Source: Myxococcales bacterium (GTDB taxonomy: Bacteria > Myxococcota_A > UBA9160 > SZUA-336). Taken from it: 47,642 bases of DNA. The stretch is taken from the NCBI GenBank assembly GCA_013215565.1, contig JABSQV010000008.1, forward strand, positions 1 to 47,642, read 5' to 3'. Shown one piece after another: positions 24,794-34,354 of the stretch. Both the position numbers and the translations under genes were made by a program. Within the stretch, counting starts at the first letter, position 1. The number at the start of each line of letters is the position of its first letter. The notes under the pieces are model-generated. The model searched no databases. It was not told the origin of the DNA and worked only from the letters and a program-made list of their open reading frames with translations.

Positions 24794-26056
24794 ATGCACC
24801 GGTCTGCGAGGAGTGCCGTCATCGGGGCCTTCGTGGCTGCGGCCCTCGCCGCTGCCTGCGGAGAGGGGGGGACACCGCCGGCTCCACGGGACCTGGAGCG
24901 CGCGCTGCTGCTCTCGTTCTCGGTGTTCCCCCGGGGACCGGACGGGAAGACCTCGTCGAAGCCGGGCCCCGCGACCTTCGTGGTCCTGCGGCGCGAAGCG
25001 GGTGCCTGGGTCTGGGAGGCGATCGAGGATCCCGAATCGAACGTGTTTCACAAGGTCCTGCCCTTCGATCCTCCCGGCGGCGCGCCCGGCCTGCTCACGA
25101 TTTCGGGAGACGCCGCGCGGCTCAAGCTCTGGCGCAAGCGAGACGGCGTCTGGTCCTCGCAGACCCTCTGGGCTCCCGTCTTCGGCGGAAAGCACGACCG
25201 GCTGCGCGACCTGGAAATCGCGGACCTGGACGGCGACGGGCAGCCCGAGATCGTGCTTGCCACGCACGATCAGGGCGTGGTTGCGATCGGGCGCTTCGGC
25301 GAGGCCGGCTTCGAAGTGGAAGAGATCGACCGCAAGCCCAGGACCTTCGTGCACGAGATCGAAGTCGGCGATCTCGATGCCGACGGCCGACCCGAGATCT
25401 ACGCGACCCCGAGCCAGCCGAACCGGCTCGACGGTGATCCCCAGAGTGGGCGGGTGACGCGCTACGTGTCCGCGGACGGTTCCGCGGGGAGTTGGAAGCG
25501 CGAGGACTTCGCCGATCTCGGACTTCGCCACGCCAAGGAGATCCTGGTCGCGGACCTCGACCGGAGCGGTGTGCCGGAACTCTACGTTGCCGTAGAGGCG
25601 CACGTCGAGAAGCGGGTGGTCCGCGAACCCGTCGAGGTGCGGCGCTTCACGGCCGAGAGCGCGCCGGCCGACCGGGACGTCGTCGCGGAGTTCGACGACC
25701 GGCTGCTGCGCTTCCTGCTCCCCGCCGACGTGGATGGGGACGGTGCCCCGGAGTTGATCGCGGCGCCCTTCAAGTCGGGACTCTGGTTGCTGCGTCCCCC
25801 CGCCGGATCCGATGCGCCCTTTGACGCGACGCTGATCGACGAAGATTCTTCGGGCTTCGAGCATGCCACGCTGGCCGCCGATCTCGACGGAGACGGGCGA
25901 GATGAACTCTACGTCGCGGCGGACGACCAGGGCGCAATCCGGCGCTACGTATGGACCGGGCAGGGGTTTGCGCGCGAGGAGATCTTCCGCACCGACGAGC
26001 GCTTCCGCGGGTTTACCTGGAACGTCACGGAGACTCCGGTGGAGCTTGTCCGCTAG
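24794..26056 (+). CDS. FG-GAP/VCBS repeat lipoprotein
   Basis: 420 aa from ATG 24794. ATG 24779 is rejected because it falls within the predicted -10 element. Lipoprotein-like signal peptide (SAVIGAFVAAALAAACGEGG, Cys as probable +1). Four Asp-rich FG-GAP/VCBS units form a seven-bladed-type propeller: IADLDGDGQPEIVLAT, VGDLDADGRPEIYATP, VADLDRSGVPELYVAV, PADVDGDGAPELIAAP, and AADLDGDGRDELYVAA. These loops bind calcium. No catalytic domain is seen. It stands upstream of leuS but leuS has its own promoter. Probable surface or periplasmic scaffold; function unknown. Confidence 0.8.
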   Translation: MHRSARSAVIGAFVAAALAAACGEGGTPPAPRDLERALLLSFSVFPRGPDGKTSSKPGPATFVVLRREAGAWVWEAIEDPESNVFHKVLPFDPPGGAPGLLTISGDAARLKLWRKRDGVWSSQTLWAPVFGGKHDRLRDLEIADLDGDGQPEIVLATHDQGVVAIGRFGEAGFEVEEIDRKPRTFVHEIEVGDLDADGRPEIYATPSQPNRLDGDPQSGRVTRYVSADGSAGSWKREDFADLGLRHAKEILVADLDRSGVPELYVAVEAHVEKRVVREPVEVRRFTAESAPADRDVVAEFDDRLLRFLLPADVDGDGAPELIAAPFKSGLWLLRPPAGSDAPFDATLIDEDSSGFEHATLAADLDGDGRDELYVAADDQGAIRRYVWTGQGFAREEIFRTDERFRGFTWNVTETPVELVR

Positions 26057-26073
26057 GCGAATCCGAGTACCTT
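26046..26073 (+). promoter_or_regulatory. leuS promoter, leaderless geometry
   Basis: TTGTCC, 16-base spacer, TACCTT, then 6 bases to ATG 26080. There is no Shine-Dalgarno sequence. The -35 lies within the end of the upstream coding region. Confidence 0.45.
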
Positions 26074-26079
26074 TCCGTC

Positions 26080-28710
26080 ATGGCGTACGATCCGCACCGC
26101 ATCGAGGCTGAGTGGCAGGCCACCTGGCTGGAGCGCGCCACGTTCAAGAGTGAACTCGACCCGGGCCGGCCCAAGTACTACGTACTCGACATGTTCCCGT
26201 ACCCGTCGGGCGAGGGCCTGCACGTGGGACATCCGAAAGGCTTCGTAGCCACCGACGTGGTGGCTCGCTACAAGCGCATGCGGGGCTTCAACGTGCTGCA
26301 CCCGATGGGCTGGGACTCCTTCGGACTTCCCGCCGAGCAGCACGCGATCAAGACCGGCGAGCATCCCAGAGTGAGCACCGCTCAGAACGTCGCCAACTTC
26401 AAGCGGCAGTTGCAGGCGCTCGGGCTCTCGTACGACTGGGACCGCGAAATCGATACCACCGATCCGGGCTACGTGCGCTGGACGCAGTGGATCTTCGGGC
26501 AACTCTACTCGCGTGACCTGGCCTACCAGGCCGAGGTGCCCGTCAACTGGTGCCCTGCGCTCGGGACGGTGCTGGCCAACGAGGAGGTGCGCGATGGCAG
26601 GAGCGACATCGGCGGGCACCCGGTCGAGCGCGTCCCGCTTCGCCAGTGGATGCTCCGGATCACGGCCTACGCGGATCGGCTGCTGGAAGACCTCGACGAG
26701 GTCGACTGGCCCGAACCGATCAAGAAGATGCAGCGCGACTGGATCGGTCGTTCAGAGGGCGCGAACGTCCGCTTCCCGCTTCCCGACCATTCGGGTGAGG
26801 AACTCGAGGTCTTCACGACGCGTCCCGACACGCTTTTCGGCGCGACCTACATGGTGCTCGCGCCCGAGCACCCGCTGGTCTCGCAGTTCGCGACTGCCGA
26901 GCAGCAAGCCGAGGTCGACCAGTACGTGGCTCAGGCCGTGCGGAAGAGTGACCGCTCACGCCTCGGCGCCGCGGACGAACGCTCGGGCGTGTTTACGGGC
27001 GCGTTCGCGATCAACCCGGCTCTGGGAGAACGGATTCCCATCTGGATCGCCGAGTACGTGCTCGCGAGCTACGGCACCGGCGCGATCATGGCGGTGCCCG
27101 GACACGACCAGCGCGACTACGAGTTCGCGCAGGCTTTCGGGCTACCGATCGTGGAAGTGGTCAAGGGGGGAGACCTCTCGCGGGGCGCCTACCCGGGCGA
27201 CGGTGAGAGTGTGAATTCCGGGTTCCTCGATGGCCTCGAGACGCCCGAGGCCAAGCGATGCATGATCGACTGGCTCGCCGAGCAGGGCTCGGGAGAAGCG
27301 AGCGTGAGCTACAAGCTCCGGGACTGGCTCTTCAGTCGGCAGCGCTACTGGGGCGAGCCCTTTCCGGTGCTGCACCTTGCGGACGGGAGCACCCGGCTCG
27401 TTCCCGAGGATGAGCTGCCCGTGCGCCTCCCCGAACTCGAAGCGTTTCGTCCGTCCGGAGACTTCGAGCCGCCGCTCGCCCGGATCGCGGACTGGATCGA
27501 GACCCGCGATCCCGACACCGGGGAGACCGCCCGGCGCGACGCGAACACCATGCCGCAGTGGGCCGGGAGTTGCTGGTACTACCTGCGCTTCTGCGATCCG
27601 CACAACAGCGAGCGGGCCTGGTCCCGGGAGGCCGAGCAGTACTGGATGCCGGTGGATCTCTACGTCGGCGGCGCCGAGCACGCGGTGCTGCACCTGCTCT
27701 ACGCGCGCTTCTGGCACAAGGTGCTCTACGACCTCGGATTGGTATCGACGAAGGAGCCGTTTCGGCGACTCGTCAACCAGGGCATGGTCCAGGGCCGGAG
27801 CTACCGCTATTTCAGCGACAACCTGAGCCAGGATCCAGATGCACGGGTTCGCTACTACCCTGCGGCAGATGTACGTTGGGAAGGCGACACGCCGGTGCTG
27901 GCGTCGAGTGGCCAGGAACTTCGCGCCTGCTGGGTCGAGCCCGCCGAAGTGCGACTCCGGGATGACCGGCCCCTACACCCGGACCTCGATGTCGAACTGG
28001 AAGAAGTCATCGAGAAGATGTCGAAGAGCCGCGGCAACGTGGTGAACCCCGACGAGGTGATCGCGCAGTTCGGGGCAGACTCGATGCGCGTCTATGAGTT
28101 GTTCATGGGACCGCTCACGAAGGGCGCGCCCTGGTCGACCGACGGCACCACCGGCGTCTACCGCTTCCTCCAGCGCAGCCACCGCCTGCTGCTCGGCGAC
28201 GAGGCACCCGAAGGAGATCTGCGCGAACTCGCCCCGGGCCCGGGTACCGAAGGCCAGCGGCGGCTGCTTGCCCGCACGGTCGAGAAGGTGACGCGCGATC
28301 TCGAGGGGCTCGACTTCAACACCGCGATCTCGGCACTGATGGTGTTCGTGCGCGACGTCGAGAAGCCGGATCCTATTCCGCGCACGGCTGCCGGGGTCTT
28401 CACCCGCCTGCTGGCGCCGTTCGCCCCGCACCTCGCCGAGGAACTCTGGCGTGCGCTCGGAAACCCCGAGTCGATCTCGGCAGAACCGTGGCCCGAGCCG
28501 GAGTCCGAGTTTCTGGTGGACGAGGAGGTCGAGATCATCGTCCAGGTGGGCGGAAAGCTGCGCGCCCGGATCCGGGTTCCGGCCGAGACCGGGGAGGAGG
28601 CCGTCCGCGAGTTGGCCCTGGCCGAGCCCAACGTGGCCCGACACGTGGGCGATGCGCCGCTTCGCCGGGTGGTCTTCGTTCCGGGGCGGCTGCTCAACCT
28701 GGTGATCTGA
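26080..28710 (+). CDS. leuS: Leucyl-tRNA synthetase
   Basis: 876 aa, normal bacterial length. HIGH-type motif HVGHP within DMFPYPSGEGLHVGHPKGF, and KMSKS at residues 646-650 (KMSKSRGNVVNPDEV). The editing (CP1) domain contains the TRPDTLFGATYMVLAPEHPL signature, and a C-terminal anticodon-binding and tail region follows. It charges tRNA-Leu and proofreads mischarged products. It lies between the FG-GAP gene and gatB. No T-box or attenuator structure is visible in the very short upstream region. Confidence 0.97.
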   Translation: MAYDPHRIEAEWQATWLERATFKSELDPGRPKYYVLDMFPYPSGEGLHVGHPKGFVATDVVARYKRMRGFNVLHPMGWDSFGLPAEQHAIKTGEHPRVSTAQNVANFKRQLQALGLSYDWDREIDTTDPGYVRWTQWIFGQLYSRDLAYQAEVPVNWCPALGTVLANEEVRDGRSDIGGHPVERVPLRQWMLRITAYADRLLEDLDEVDWPEPIKKMQRDWIGRSEGANVRFPLPDHSGEELEVFTTRPDTLFGATYMVLAPEHPLVSQFATAEQQAEVDQYVAQAVRKSDRSRLGAADERSGVFTGAFAINPALGERIPIWIAEYVLASYGTGAIMAVPGHDQRDYEFAQAFGLPIVEVVKGGDLSRGAYPGDGESVNSGFLDGLETPEAKRCMIDWLAEQGSGEASVSYKLRDWLFSRQRYWGEPFPVLHLADGSTRLVPEDELPVRLPELEAFRPSGDFEPPLARIADWIETRDPDTGETARRDANTMPQWAGSCWYYLRFCDPHNSERAWSREAEQYWMPVDLYVGGAEHAVLHLLYARFWHKVLYDLGLVSTKEPFRRLVNQGMVQGRSYRYFSDNLSQDPDARVRYYPAADVRWEGDTPVLASSGQELRACWVEPAEVRLRDDRPLHPDLDVELEEVIEKMSKSRGNVVNPDEVIAQFGADSMRVYELFMGPLTKGAPWSTDGTTGVYRFLQRSHRLLLGDEAPEGDLRELAPGPGTEGQRRLLARTVEKVTRDLEGLDFNTAISALMVFVRDVEKPDPIPRTAAGVFTRLLAPFAPHLAEELWRALGNPESISAEPWPEPESEFLVDEEVEIIVQVGGKLRARIRVPAETGEEAVRELALAEPNVARHVGDAPLRRVVFVPGRLLNLVI

Positions 28711-28718
28711 GGCGCTTC

Positions 28719-28747
28719 CTGACGGAGTTCTCCGGCTGGGGTAGCTT
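28719..28747 (+). promoter_or_regulatory. gatB promoter, leaderless geometry
   Basis: CTGACG, 17-base spacer, TAGCTT, then 6 bases to ATG 28754. It fits inside the 43-base leuS-gatB gap. No Shine-Dalgarno sequence is present. Confidence 0.5.
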
Positions 28748-28753
28748 TTCGGC

Positions 28754-30244
28754 ATGGCCGCCTCCGAAAGCTCGTCCTCCGCCTCCGCCTCCGGCGCCTG
28801 GGCTCCACCCGAGGGCTGGGAGGTCGTGATCGGGTGCGAGGTCCACTCTCAGTTACGGACCGAGAGCAAGCTCTTCTCGAGCGCCCCGAACACCTTCGGC
28901 GCCGCCCCGAACACGCAGACCACCGAAGTGGACCTCGGGCTGCCGGGCGTACTGCCGGTCGTGAACCGGTACGCGGTCGAACTCGCGGTCCGAGCCGGGG
29001 TCGCGCTCGGCTGCGAGATTCAACACTTCTCGCTCTTCGCGCGCAAGCACTACTTCTATCCGGACCTGCCCAAGGGCTACCAGATCTCCCAGTACGAGCA
29101 GCCCTTCTCGTCCGGGGGCCTGGTTCCGATTCGTCTCGGGGACACGGAGCGAGCAATTCCACTCACGCGCATCCACATGGAAGAGGACGCCGGCAAGCTC
29201 GTGCACGACGATGCGCTAACTGGGGGCGCCACCCACGTCGATCTCAATCGGGCCGGCGTCGCTCTGATCGAGATCGTGTCGGAGCCTGCGATCGCGAGTC
29301 CCGCCGAGGCCGCCGCCTATCTCAGAAGCCTGCGCGCGGCGCTGCGCTATCTCGGGATCTCCGACTGCGACATGGAGAAGGGGAACTTTCGCTGCGACGC
29401 GAACGTATCGGTGCGTCGCAGCGGAGCGAGCGAACTCGGAACCCGCGTGGAGCTCAAGAACCTGAACTCCTTCCGTTTCGTCGAGCGCGCGATCGAAGGA
29501 GAGGTCGAGCGGCAGGTCGATCTGATCGAGGCGGGCGGCGAGGTGGTTCAGGAGACCCGGCACTGGGACGAGCACACCGGAACGACCCGTGCGGGTCGGC
29601 TCAAGGAAGACGATGACGACTACCGCTACTTCCCCGATCCGGACCTGGTGCCGCTTCGCATCGAGGCCGACTGGGTGGAGGAGATCCGGGCGAACCTGCC
29701 CGAGTTGCCGCACGCGCGACAGCTGCGCTTCGAGCGGGAACTGGGACTCTCGAGTCCGGATGCGGGTCGGCTGTGTGAGGAGCGCGAGCTGGCCGATTTC
29801 TTCGAACGCAGCGCCGAGCTGCACGGGGACGCCAGGAAGGTGGCGAATTGGATGATCCGGAGCGTTCTTCCGACGCTCGCCAGCCTCGGGAAGGCGCTCT
29901 CGGAACTTCCGCTGACGGCCGAGCATCTGGCCGAGCTGGTCGGTCTGGTCGACGAGGGAAAGGTGACGGCTGCGAGTGCCCGCGAGGTCTTCGCCGAGCT
30001 GGCCGAGTCGGGCAGGGCCCCGGCGGAGTTGCTGCACGAAAAGGGGCTCGAGGCGGTTTCGGACGAGGTCGAACTCGAGGGCATTGCGCGCGAGGTGCTC
30101 GATGCAAATCCGGGGAACGTCGAGCAGTACCGGGCTGGTGAGGCGAAGGTGCTGAACTTCTTCATCGGCCAGATCATCAAGAGAACGCGCGGCAAGGCGA
30201 ACCCGGCCAGCGTCCGTTCCGTGCTCGAGCGTCTGCTCGCCTAG
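28754..30244 (+). CDS. gatB: Aspartyl/glutamyl-tRNA amidotransferase subunit B
   Basis: 496 aa. The N-terminal GatB core begins WEVVIGCEVHSQLRTESKLF and contains ARKHYFYPDLPKGYQISQYE and MEKGNFRCDANVSVR, all family signatures. The C-terminal YqeY-like tail domain runs from about residue 350 (WMIRSVLP to RGKANPASVRSVLERLLA). GatCAB converts misacylated Glu-tRNA-Gln and Asp-tRNA-Asn to the amide forms. gatC and gatA are not in the window, so the subunits are split in this genome. A Ser/Ala-rich extension of about 15 residues precedes the core. Its stop overlaps that of ileS by a shared CTAG. Confidence 0.96.
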   Translation: MAASESSSSASASGAWAPPEGWEVVIGCEVHSQLRTESKLFSSAPNTFGAAPNTQTTEVDLGLPGVLPVVNRYAVELAVRAGVALGCEIQHFSLFARKHYFYPDLPKGYQISQYEQPFSSGGLVPIRLGDTERAIPLTRIHMEEDAGKLVHDDALTGGATHVDLNRAGVALIEIVSEPAIASPAEAAAYLRSLRAALRYLGISDCDMEKGNFRCDANVSVRRSGASELGTRVELKNLNSFRFVERAIEGEVERQVDLIEAGGEVVQETRHWDEHTGTTRAGRLKEDDDDYRYFPDPDLVPLRIEADWVEEIRANLPELPHARQLRFERELGLSSPDAGRLCEERELADFFERSAELHGDARKVANWMIRSVLPTLASLGKALSELPLTAEHLAELVGLVDEGKVTAASAREVFAELAESGRAPAELLHEKGLEAVSDEVELEGIAREVLDANPGNVEQYRAGEAKVLNFFIGQIIKRTRGKANPASVRSVLERLLA

Positions 30245-33200
30245 GCGGTCTTTCGCAGGCCGACCCGAAGCTCGCGGCCGCCCACGGACGCGGTGTGCAC
30301 CTGGAGCGCGTCCTCATCGATGCGCTGCTCCGGGTCGAAGCCCGGCGCCAGAGTCTGGTCGCTCACGTAGTCTCGGTGCTCGGCCACGGCCCGGCGCCAG
30401 TCATCGGGCAGTTCGATTGCGAGCTCGATTCGGTCCGACACGTGTAGCCCCGTCTCTCGGCGCGCCTGCTGGATCACGCGCACCACGTCGCGCGCGATCC
30501 CTTCCCGCTCGAGCGCGGCATCGAGTTCGAGGTCGAGCACTACCACCGCATCGTTCGAGGCCAGGACCTGGCAGGCGACCCCCTCGCGCGGCACCAGGCC
30601 GAGTTCGAAGTCGCCGTGTTCCAGAACCTCTCCAGCCGCTTGGATGCGACCATCGTCGAGGCGCTTCCACTGCCCCTGCTTCGATGCGCGAATCACTTCC
30701 TGGACTTTCTTCCCCAGTCGCGGCCCGAGTGCGCGTGCGTTGACCTTGAGTTCGAAGCTCGCGTAGCGGTCGAGTTCGTCTGCGAGATGGACCGCCTTGA
30801 CGTTGACTTCCTCGGAAATCAGGTTGCGAAACGGCTCGAGGCCGGTGAGGTTGCGACCGGCCACGGTGAGGGAATGCAGCGGCTGGCGCACCCGTACATC
30901 GTTGGTTCGTCGAAGTCCCAGCGCAGCCGAGCAGACCTCGCGCGCGCGGTCCATCTCGGCCACCAGTTCGCGGTCCTCGGGCAACTCGTCCAGGCTGGGC
31001 CAGTCGTCGAGGTGCACGCTCCGGGCACCGGTCAGCCCGCGATAGATCGATTCCGAGATCAGCGGCAGGAGCGGTGAGACGACCCGCAAAAACACCTCGA
31101 GCACGGTGTAGAGGGTGTCGTAGGCGTCCGGGTCCGCTTCGCTTCCGTGTCTCCAGAAGCGGTCGCGGCTGCGGCGAATGTACCAGTTGTTGAGCGCCTC
31201 GACGTACGCGCTCGCCGCCGTACAGGCCCCGGGCAGGTCGTAGGCGTCCATGCGATCCTGGACGGTCTCCACCAGTTCGCGCGTCTTCGACAGGATGTAT
31301 CGATCGAGCACCTGCGCCGAGTCGGTGCGGCGCTTCGCGCGAATCTGCTCGGAGTTCGCATACAGGCAGAAGAAGTAGTACGCGTTCCAGATCGGCAGGA
31401 TCACGAGCCGGACGATCTCGCGGATCCGGTCGCCCTCGCGGTCGATCTGCAGGTCGAGGCCGCGCAGGATCGGGGACGAGACCATGAACCAGCGCAGCGC
31501 GTCGGCGCCGTAACGCTCGAACATCTCGTCCGGGCTCGGGTAGTTCTGCAGCCGCTTCGAGACCTTGCGGCCGGTTTCGTCGAGCACGACCCCGTGGCAG
31601 AGCACGTTGCGAAAGGCCGGTCGGTCGAAGATCAGCGTAGACAGCACGGTCATCGTGTAGAACCAGCCGCGCGTCTGTGCGACGTACTCGGTGATGAAGT
31701 CCGCCGGGAAGTGGTGCTCGAACCAGTCGCGGTTCTCGAAGGGGTAGTGGACCTGCGCGTAGGGCATCGAGCCCGACTCGAACCAGCAGTCGAGGACCTC
31801 GGGCACCCGGCGCATCGAGGACTTCCCCGACGGGTCGTCCGGATTGGGACAGACCAGTTGGTCGATGCCGGGGCGATGGAGGTCGTCGGGGCGCACCCCG
31901 AAGTCCCGCTCGATTTCGTCGAGGCTGCCGTAGACGTCGATCCGCGGGTAGTCGGGGTTGTCACTCTTCCAGACCGGGAGTGGCGTGCCCCAGAAGCGGT
32001 TGCGGCTGATCGACCAGTCGCGGGCGCCCGCGAGCCAGTTTCCGAACATGCCGTCGCGGAAGTGCTCGGGCACCCAGTTGATGCCTTCGTTCAATTCCAC
32101 CATCCGTTCACGAAAGGGCGTCACCTTGACGAACCACGACGAGACCGCCTTGTAGATCAGGGGCTCGTCGGTGCGCCAGCAGTGCGGGTAGCCGTGGACG
32201 TAGGTCTCGTGCTTGACGAGTAGGCCCTCGGAGCGGAGATCCCGGATTACGCCGCGGTTGGCCTCGAATACGTTGGTGCCTGCGTAGGGCGGGACCTCGG
32301 CCGTGAACTCGCCTGCATCGTCGACCGGGCAGACCAGCGGAATGCCAGCCTGCTCGCAGACCTCCATGTCGTCCTCGCCGAAGCCGGGCGCCATGTGCAC
32401 GATGCCGGTGCCTTCCTCGACGTTGACGAAGCCGGCACCGAGCACACGAAAGCTCCGCGGGTTCTCCTCGAAGAACGGGAACAGCGGCTTGTAGCTCCGT
32501 CCCTCGAGTTCGCGCCCCCGGATCGTGCCGATCCGGCGCGCGTCTGCGAGTTCCGGTTCGTACTTGGCGACGGTCTCGGCCCCCAGGATCAGGCGGCGCC
32601 CTGCCTGTTCGAAGACCGCGTATTCGATTTCGGGCCCGACTGCGACCGCGAGGTTCGCGGGCAAGGTCCACGGGGTGGTGGTCCAGATCCAGAGATCGGT
32701 CGGCCGTTCGTCTCCGGCTGCGGGTTCCAGTTCGACCCGCACCGTGATCGCCGGGTCCTGGCGGTCGCGATAGGCATTGTCGAGCCGCGTCTCGAAGTTC
32801 GAAACCACCGTCTGGCAGGCCCAGGAGTAGGGCAGGACCTTGTGGCCTTCGTAGATGAGCCCCTTGTCCCAGAGCTGCTTGAAGACCCAGAGGATGCTCT
32901 CCATGTAGTCGAGATCCAGGGTCTTGTAGTCGTTCTTCAGATCCACCCAGCGCGCCGCCCGCGTGACGTGCTCGCGCCAGCCCTCGGTGTAGCGGAACGC
33001 GCTCTGACGGCAGTAGTCATTGAAGCGGTCGATCCCGTACTCGCTGATCTGGGCGCGGCCCGAGATCCCGAGTTCCTTCTCGGCCTCCATCTCGGTCGGC
33101 AGTCCGTGGCAGTCCCAGCCGAAGCGGCGCTCGACCCGGCGTCCGCGCAGCGTTTGGTAGCGCGGGATCACGTCCTTGATGTAGCCGGTGACCAGGTGCC

Positions 33201-33408
33201 CGTAGTGGGGCATGCCGTTCGCGAACGGGGGCCCGTCGTAGAAGACGTACTCGTTCGAGCCGTTGGGGCCGGCCGGGCGCTGTTCGACCGAGGCCTCGAA
33301 GACCTGCTCGCGCCGCCAGAAGTCGAGGACTTCCCGCTCGACTGCCGGCAGGTCGGGTTGGGGATCGACGTCTGGATAGCGGCGCGGGGTCGCCTCGCCT
33401 TTACTCAT
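30241..33408 (-). CDS. ileS: Isoleucyl-tRNA synthetase, type 2 (eukaryote-like)
   Basis: 1055 aa. HIGH-type motif PHYGHL within YVFYDGPPFANGMPHYGHLV, the GWDCHGLP signature, editing domain (WIWTTTPWTLPANLAVAVG), and a KMSKS-type motif that reads KVSKR at residues 615-619, followed by LQNYP. The KMSKR-LKNYP form and the long C-terminal domain without zinc Cys motifs define type 2 enzymes, shared with eukaryotes and usually tolerant of mupirocin. The Met to Val change in the loop is a small deviation. Start ATG 33408 has GGAG upstream. It charges tRNA-Ile. Convergent with gatB. Confidence 0.95.
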   Translation of the reverse strand: MSKGEATPRRYPDVDPQPDLPAVEREVLDFWRREQVFEASVEQRPAGPNGSNEYVFYDGPPFANGMPHYGHLVTGYIKDVIPRYQTLRGRRVERRFGWDCHGLPTEMEAEKELGISGRAQISEYGIDRFNDYCRQSAFRYTEGWREHVTRAARWVDLKNDYKTLDLDYMESILWVFKQLWDKGLIYEGHKVLPYSWACQTVVSNFETRLDNAYRDRQDPAITVRVELEPAAGDERPTDLWIWTTTPWTLPANLAVAVGPEIEYAVFEQAGRRLILGAETVAKYEPELADARRIGTIRGRELEGRSYKPLFPFFEENPRSFRVLGAGFVNVEEGTGIVHMAPGFGEDDMEVCEQAGIPLVCPVDDAGEFTAEVPPYAGTNVFEANRGVIRDLRSEGLLVKHETYVHGYPHCWRTDEPLIYKAVSSWFVKVTPFRERMVELNEGINWVPEHFRDGMFGNWLAGARDWSISRNRFWGTPLPVWKSDNPDYPRIDVYGSLDEIERDFGVRPDDLHRPGIDQLVCPNPDDPSGKSSMRRVPEVLDCWFESGSMPYAQVHYPFENRDWFEHHFPADFITEYVAQTRGWFYTMTVLSTLIFDRPAFRNVLCHGVVLDETGRKVSKRLQNYPSPDEMFERYGADALRWFMVSSPILRGLDLQIDREGDRIREIVRLVILPIWNAYYFFCLYANSEQIRAKRRTDSAQVLDRYILSKTRELVETVQDRMDAYDLPGACTAASAYVEALNNWYIRRSRDRFWRHGSEADPDAYDTLYTVLEVFLRVVSPLLPLISESIYRGLTGARSVHLDDWPSLDELPEDRELVAEMDRAREVCSAALGLRRTNDVRVRQPLHSLTVAGRNLTGLEPFRNLISEEVNVKAVHLADELDRYASFELKVNARALGPRLGKKVQEVIRASKQGQWKRLDDGRIQAAGEVLEHGDFELGLVPREGVACQVLASNDAVVVLDLELDAALEREGIARDVVRVIQQARRETGLHVSDRIELAIELPDDWRRAVAEHRDYVSDQTLAPGFDPEQRIDEDALQVHTASVGGRELRVGLRKTA

Positions 33409-33524
33409 CGCACGGGCTCCGGGAAACCGAGAGGGATCGCCAAGTTACCGATCGTGCGCGGTCTCTACCACCCGTGCGAGGGCCAAAGCGGCCTGGCTCG
33501 CGGTCCAGAGCGAGCAACTTCGGA

Positions 33525-33554
33525 TTCGCGAGCCAGATCGCGCGGGAGTACCAT
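33525..33554 (+). promoter_or_regulatory. Candidate promoter of the LolA-ABC operon, leaderless geometry
   Basis: TACCAT lies 6 bases before ATG 33561. The -35 (TTCGCG, 18-base spacer) is poor. The nearest GGAG is about 12-13 bases from the ATG, too far for ordinary initiation. Confidence 0.35.
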
Positions 33555-33560
33555 CCCGCC

Positions 33561-34352
33561 ATGCAAAGACAGCTGGCCCGGTTCGCGCTGCTCATTTTCT
33601 TGCTCGAATTACCGTATCCGGCCCGAGCTGAGCCCGCACCTGGCGCTGCCGATGACCTGGTTCAGCGCATCGAATCCGTGCTCCGGGGAGACACCGCGGT
33701 CATGAAGGTTTCGATGCAGATCGAGACGCCGCGCTGGAAGCGCACGGTGAGCTTTCGTTCCTGGGACGACCGCCACGGAAGCCGCTCGTTCATCCGGATC
33801 CTGGCGCCGCGCAAGGATCGCGGCACCGGCTTTCTGAAGAAAGAGCAGACGCTCTGGACCTACCTGCCCCGGGTCGAGCGGACCACGCGCCTGCCTCCCT
33901 CGATGATGCTCCAGTCCTGGATGGGAAGTGACTTCACCAACGATGACCTGGTCCGGGAGTCGTCGCTGATCGACGACTACACCGCGCGAGTGCTCGACGA
34001 GAAGGACATCGAGGGGACGCGTGCGGTGGGGGTGGAACTCCTCCCACGCGAGGAGGCTCCCGTGGTCTGGTCGCGGATCGAGATCTGGGTGGATGCCGAG
34101 CGGCTCAGCCCGATGCTCCAGCTCTACTACGACGAACCCGAGCCGGGAAAGTTCGAGTTGCTCCGGCGAATGCAGTTCAGCGACGTGCGCGAGGTCCAGG
34201 GCCGGCCGCTGCCGCACAAATGGGTCATGCATACCCTCGACAAGCCCGGGAACGAGACCCGCTTCACGATCGACGAGATCGAGTTCGATCGAAAGCTCGA
34301 CGACTCGCTGTTCAGCCTCGCGAACCTGAAGCGCGCGGAAGCGGTGCGCTGA
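33561..34352 (+). CDS. LolA-like outer membrane lipoprotein-sorting protein
   Basis: 263 aa with a signal peptide (QRQLARFALLIFLLELPYPARA, cleavage near residue 23). The mature part is the LolA/LppX half-barrel type seen next to ABC permeases: SVLRGDTAVMKVSMQIETP, RSFIRILAPRKDRGTGFLKK, LWTYLPRVERTTRLPPSMML, SWMGSDFTNDDLVRES. These segments are diagnostic of the outer membrane lipoprotein-sorting group. It probably carries a lipid or lipoprotein across the periplasm from the ABC complex encoded by the next three genes. First gene of a five-gene run with small gaps. Confidence 0.85.
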   Translation: MQRQLARFALLIFLLELPYPARAEPAPGAADDLVQRIESVLRGDTAVMKVSMQIETPRWKRTVSFRSWDDRHGSRSFIRILAPRKDRGTGFLKKEQTLWTYLPRVERTTRLPPSMMLQSWMGSDFTNDDLVRESSLIDDYTARVLDEKDIEGTRAVGVELLPREEAPVVWSRIEIWVDAERLSPMLQLYYDEPEPGKFELLRRMQFSDVREVQGRPLPHKWVMHTLDKPGNETRFTIDEIEFDRKLDDSLFSLANLKRAEAVR

Positions 34353-34354
34353 GC

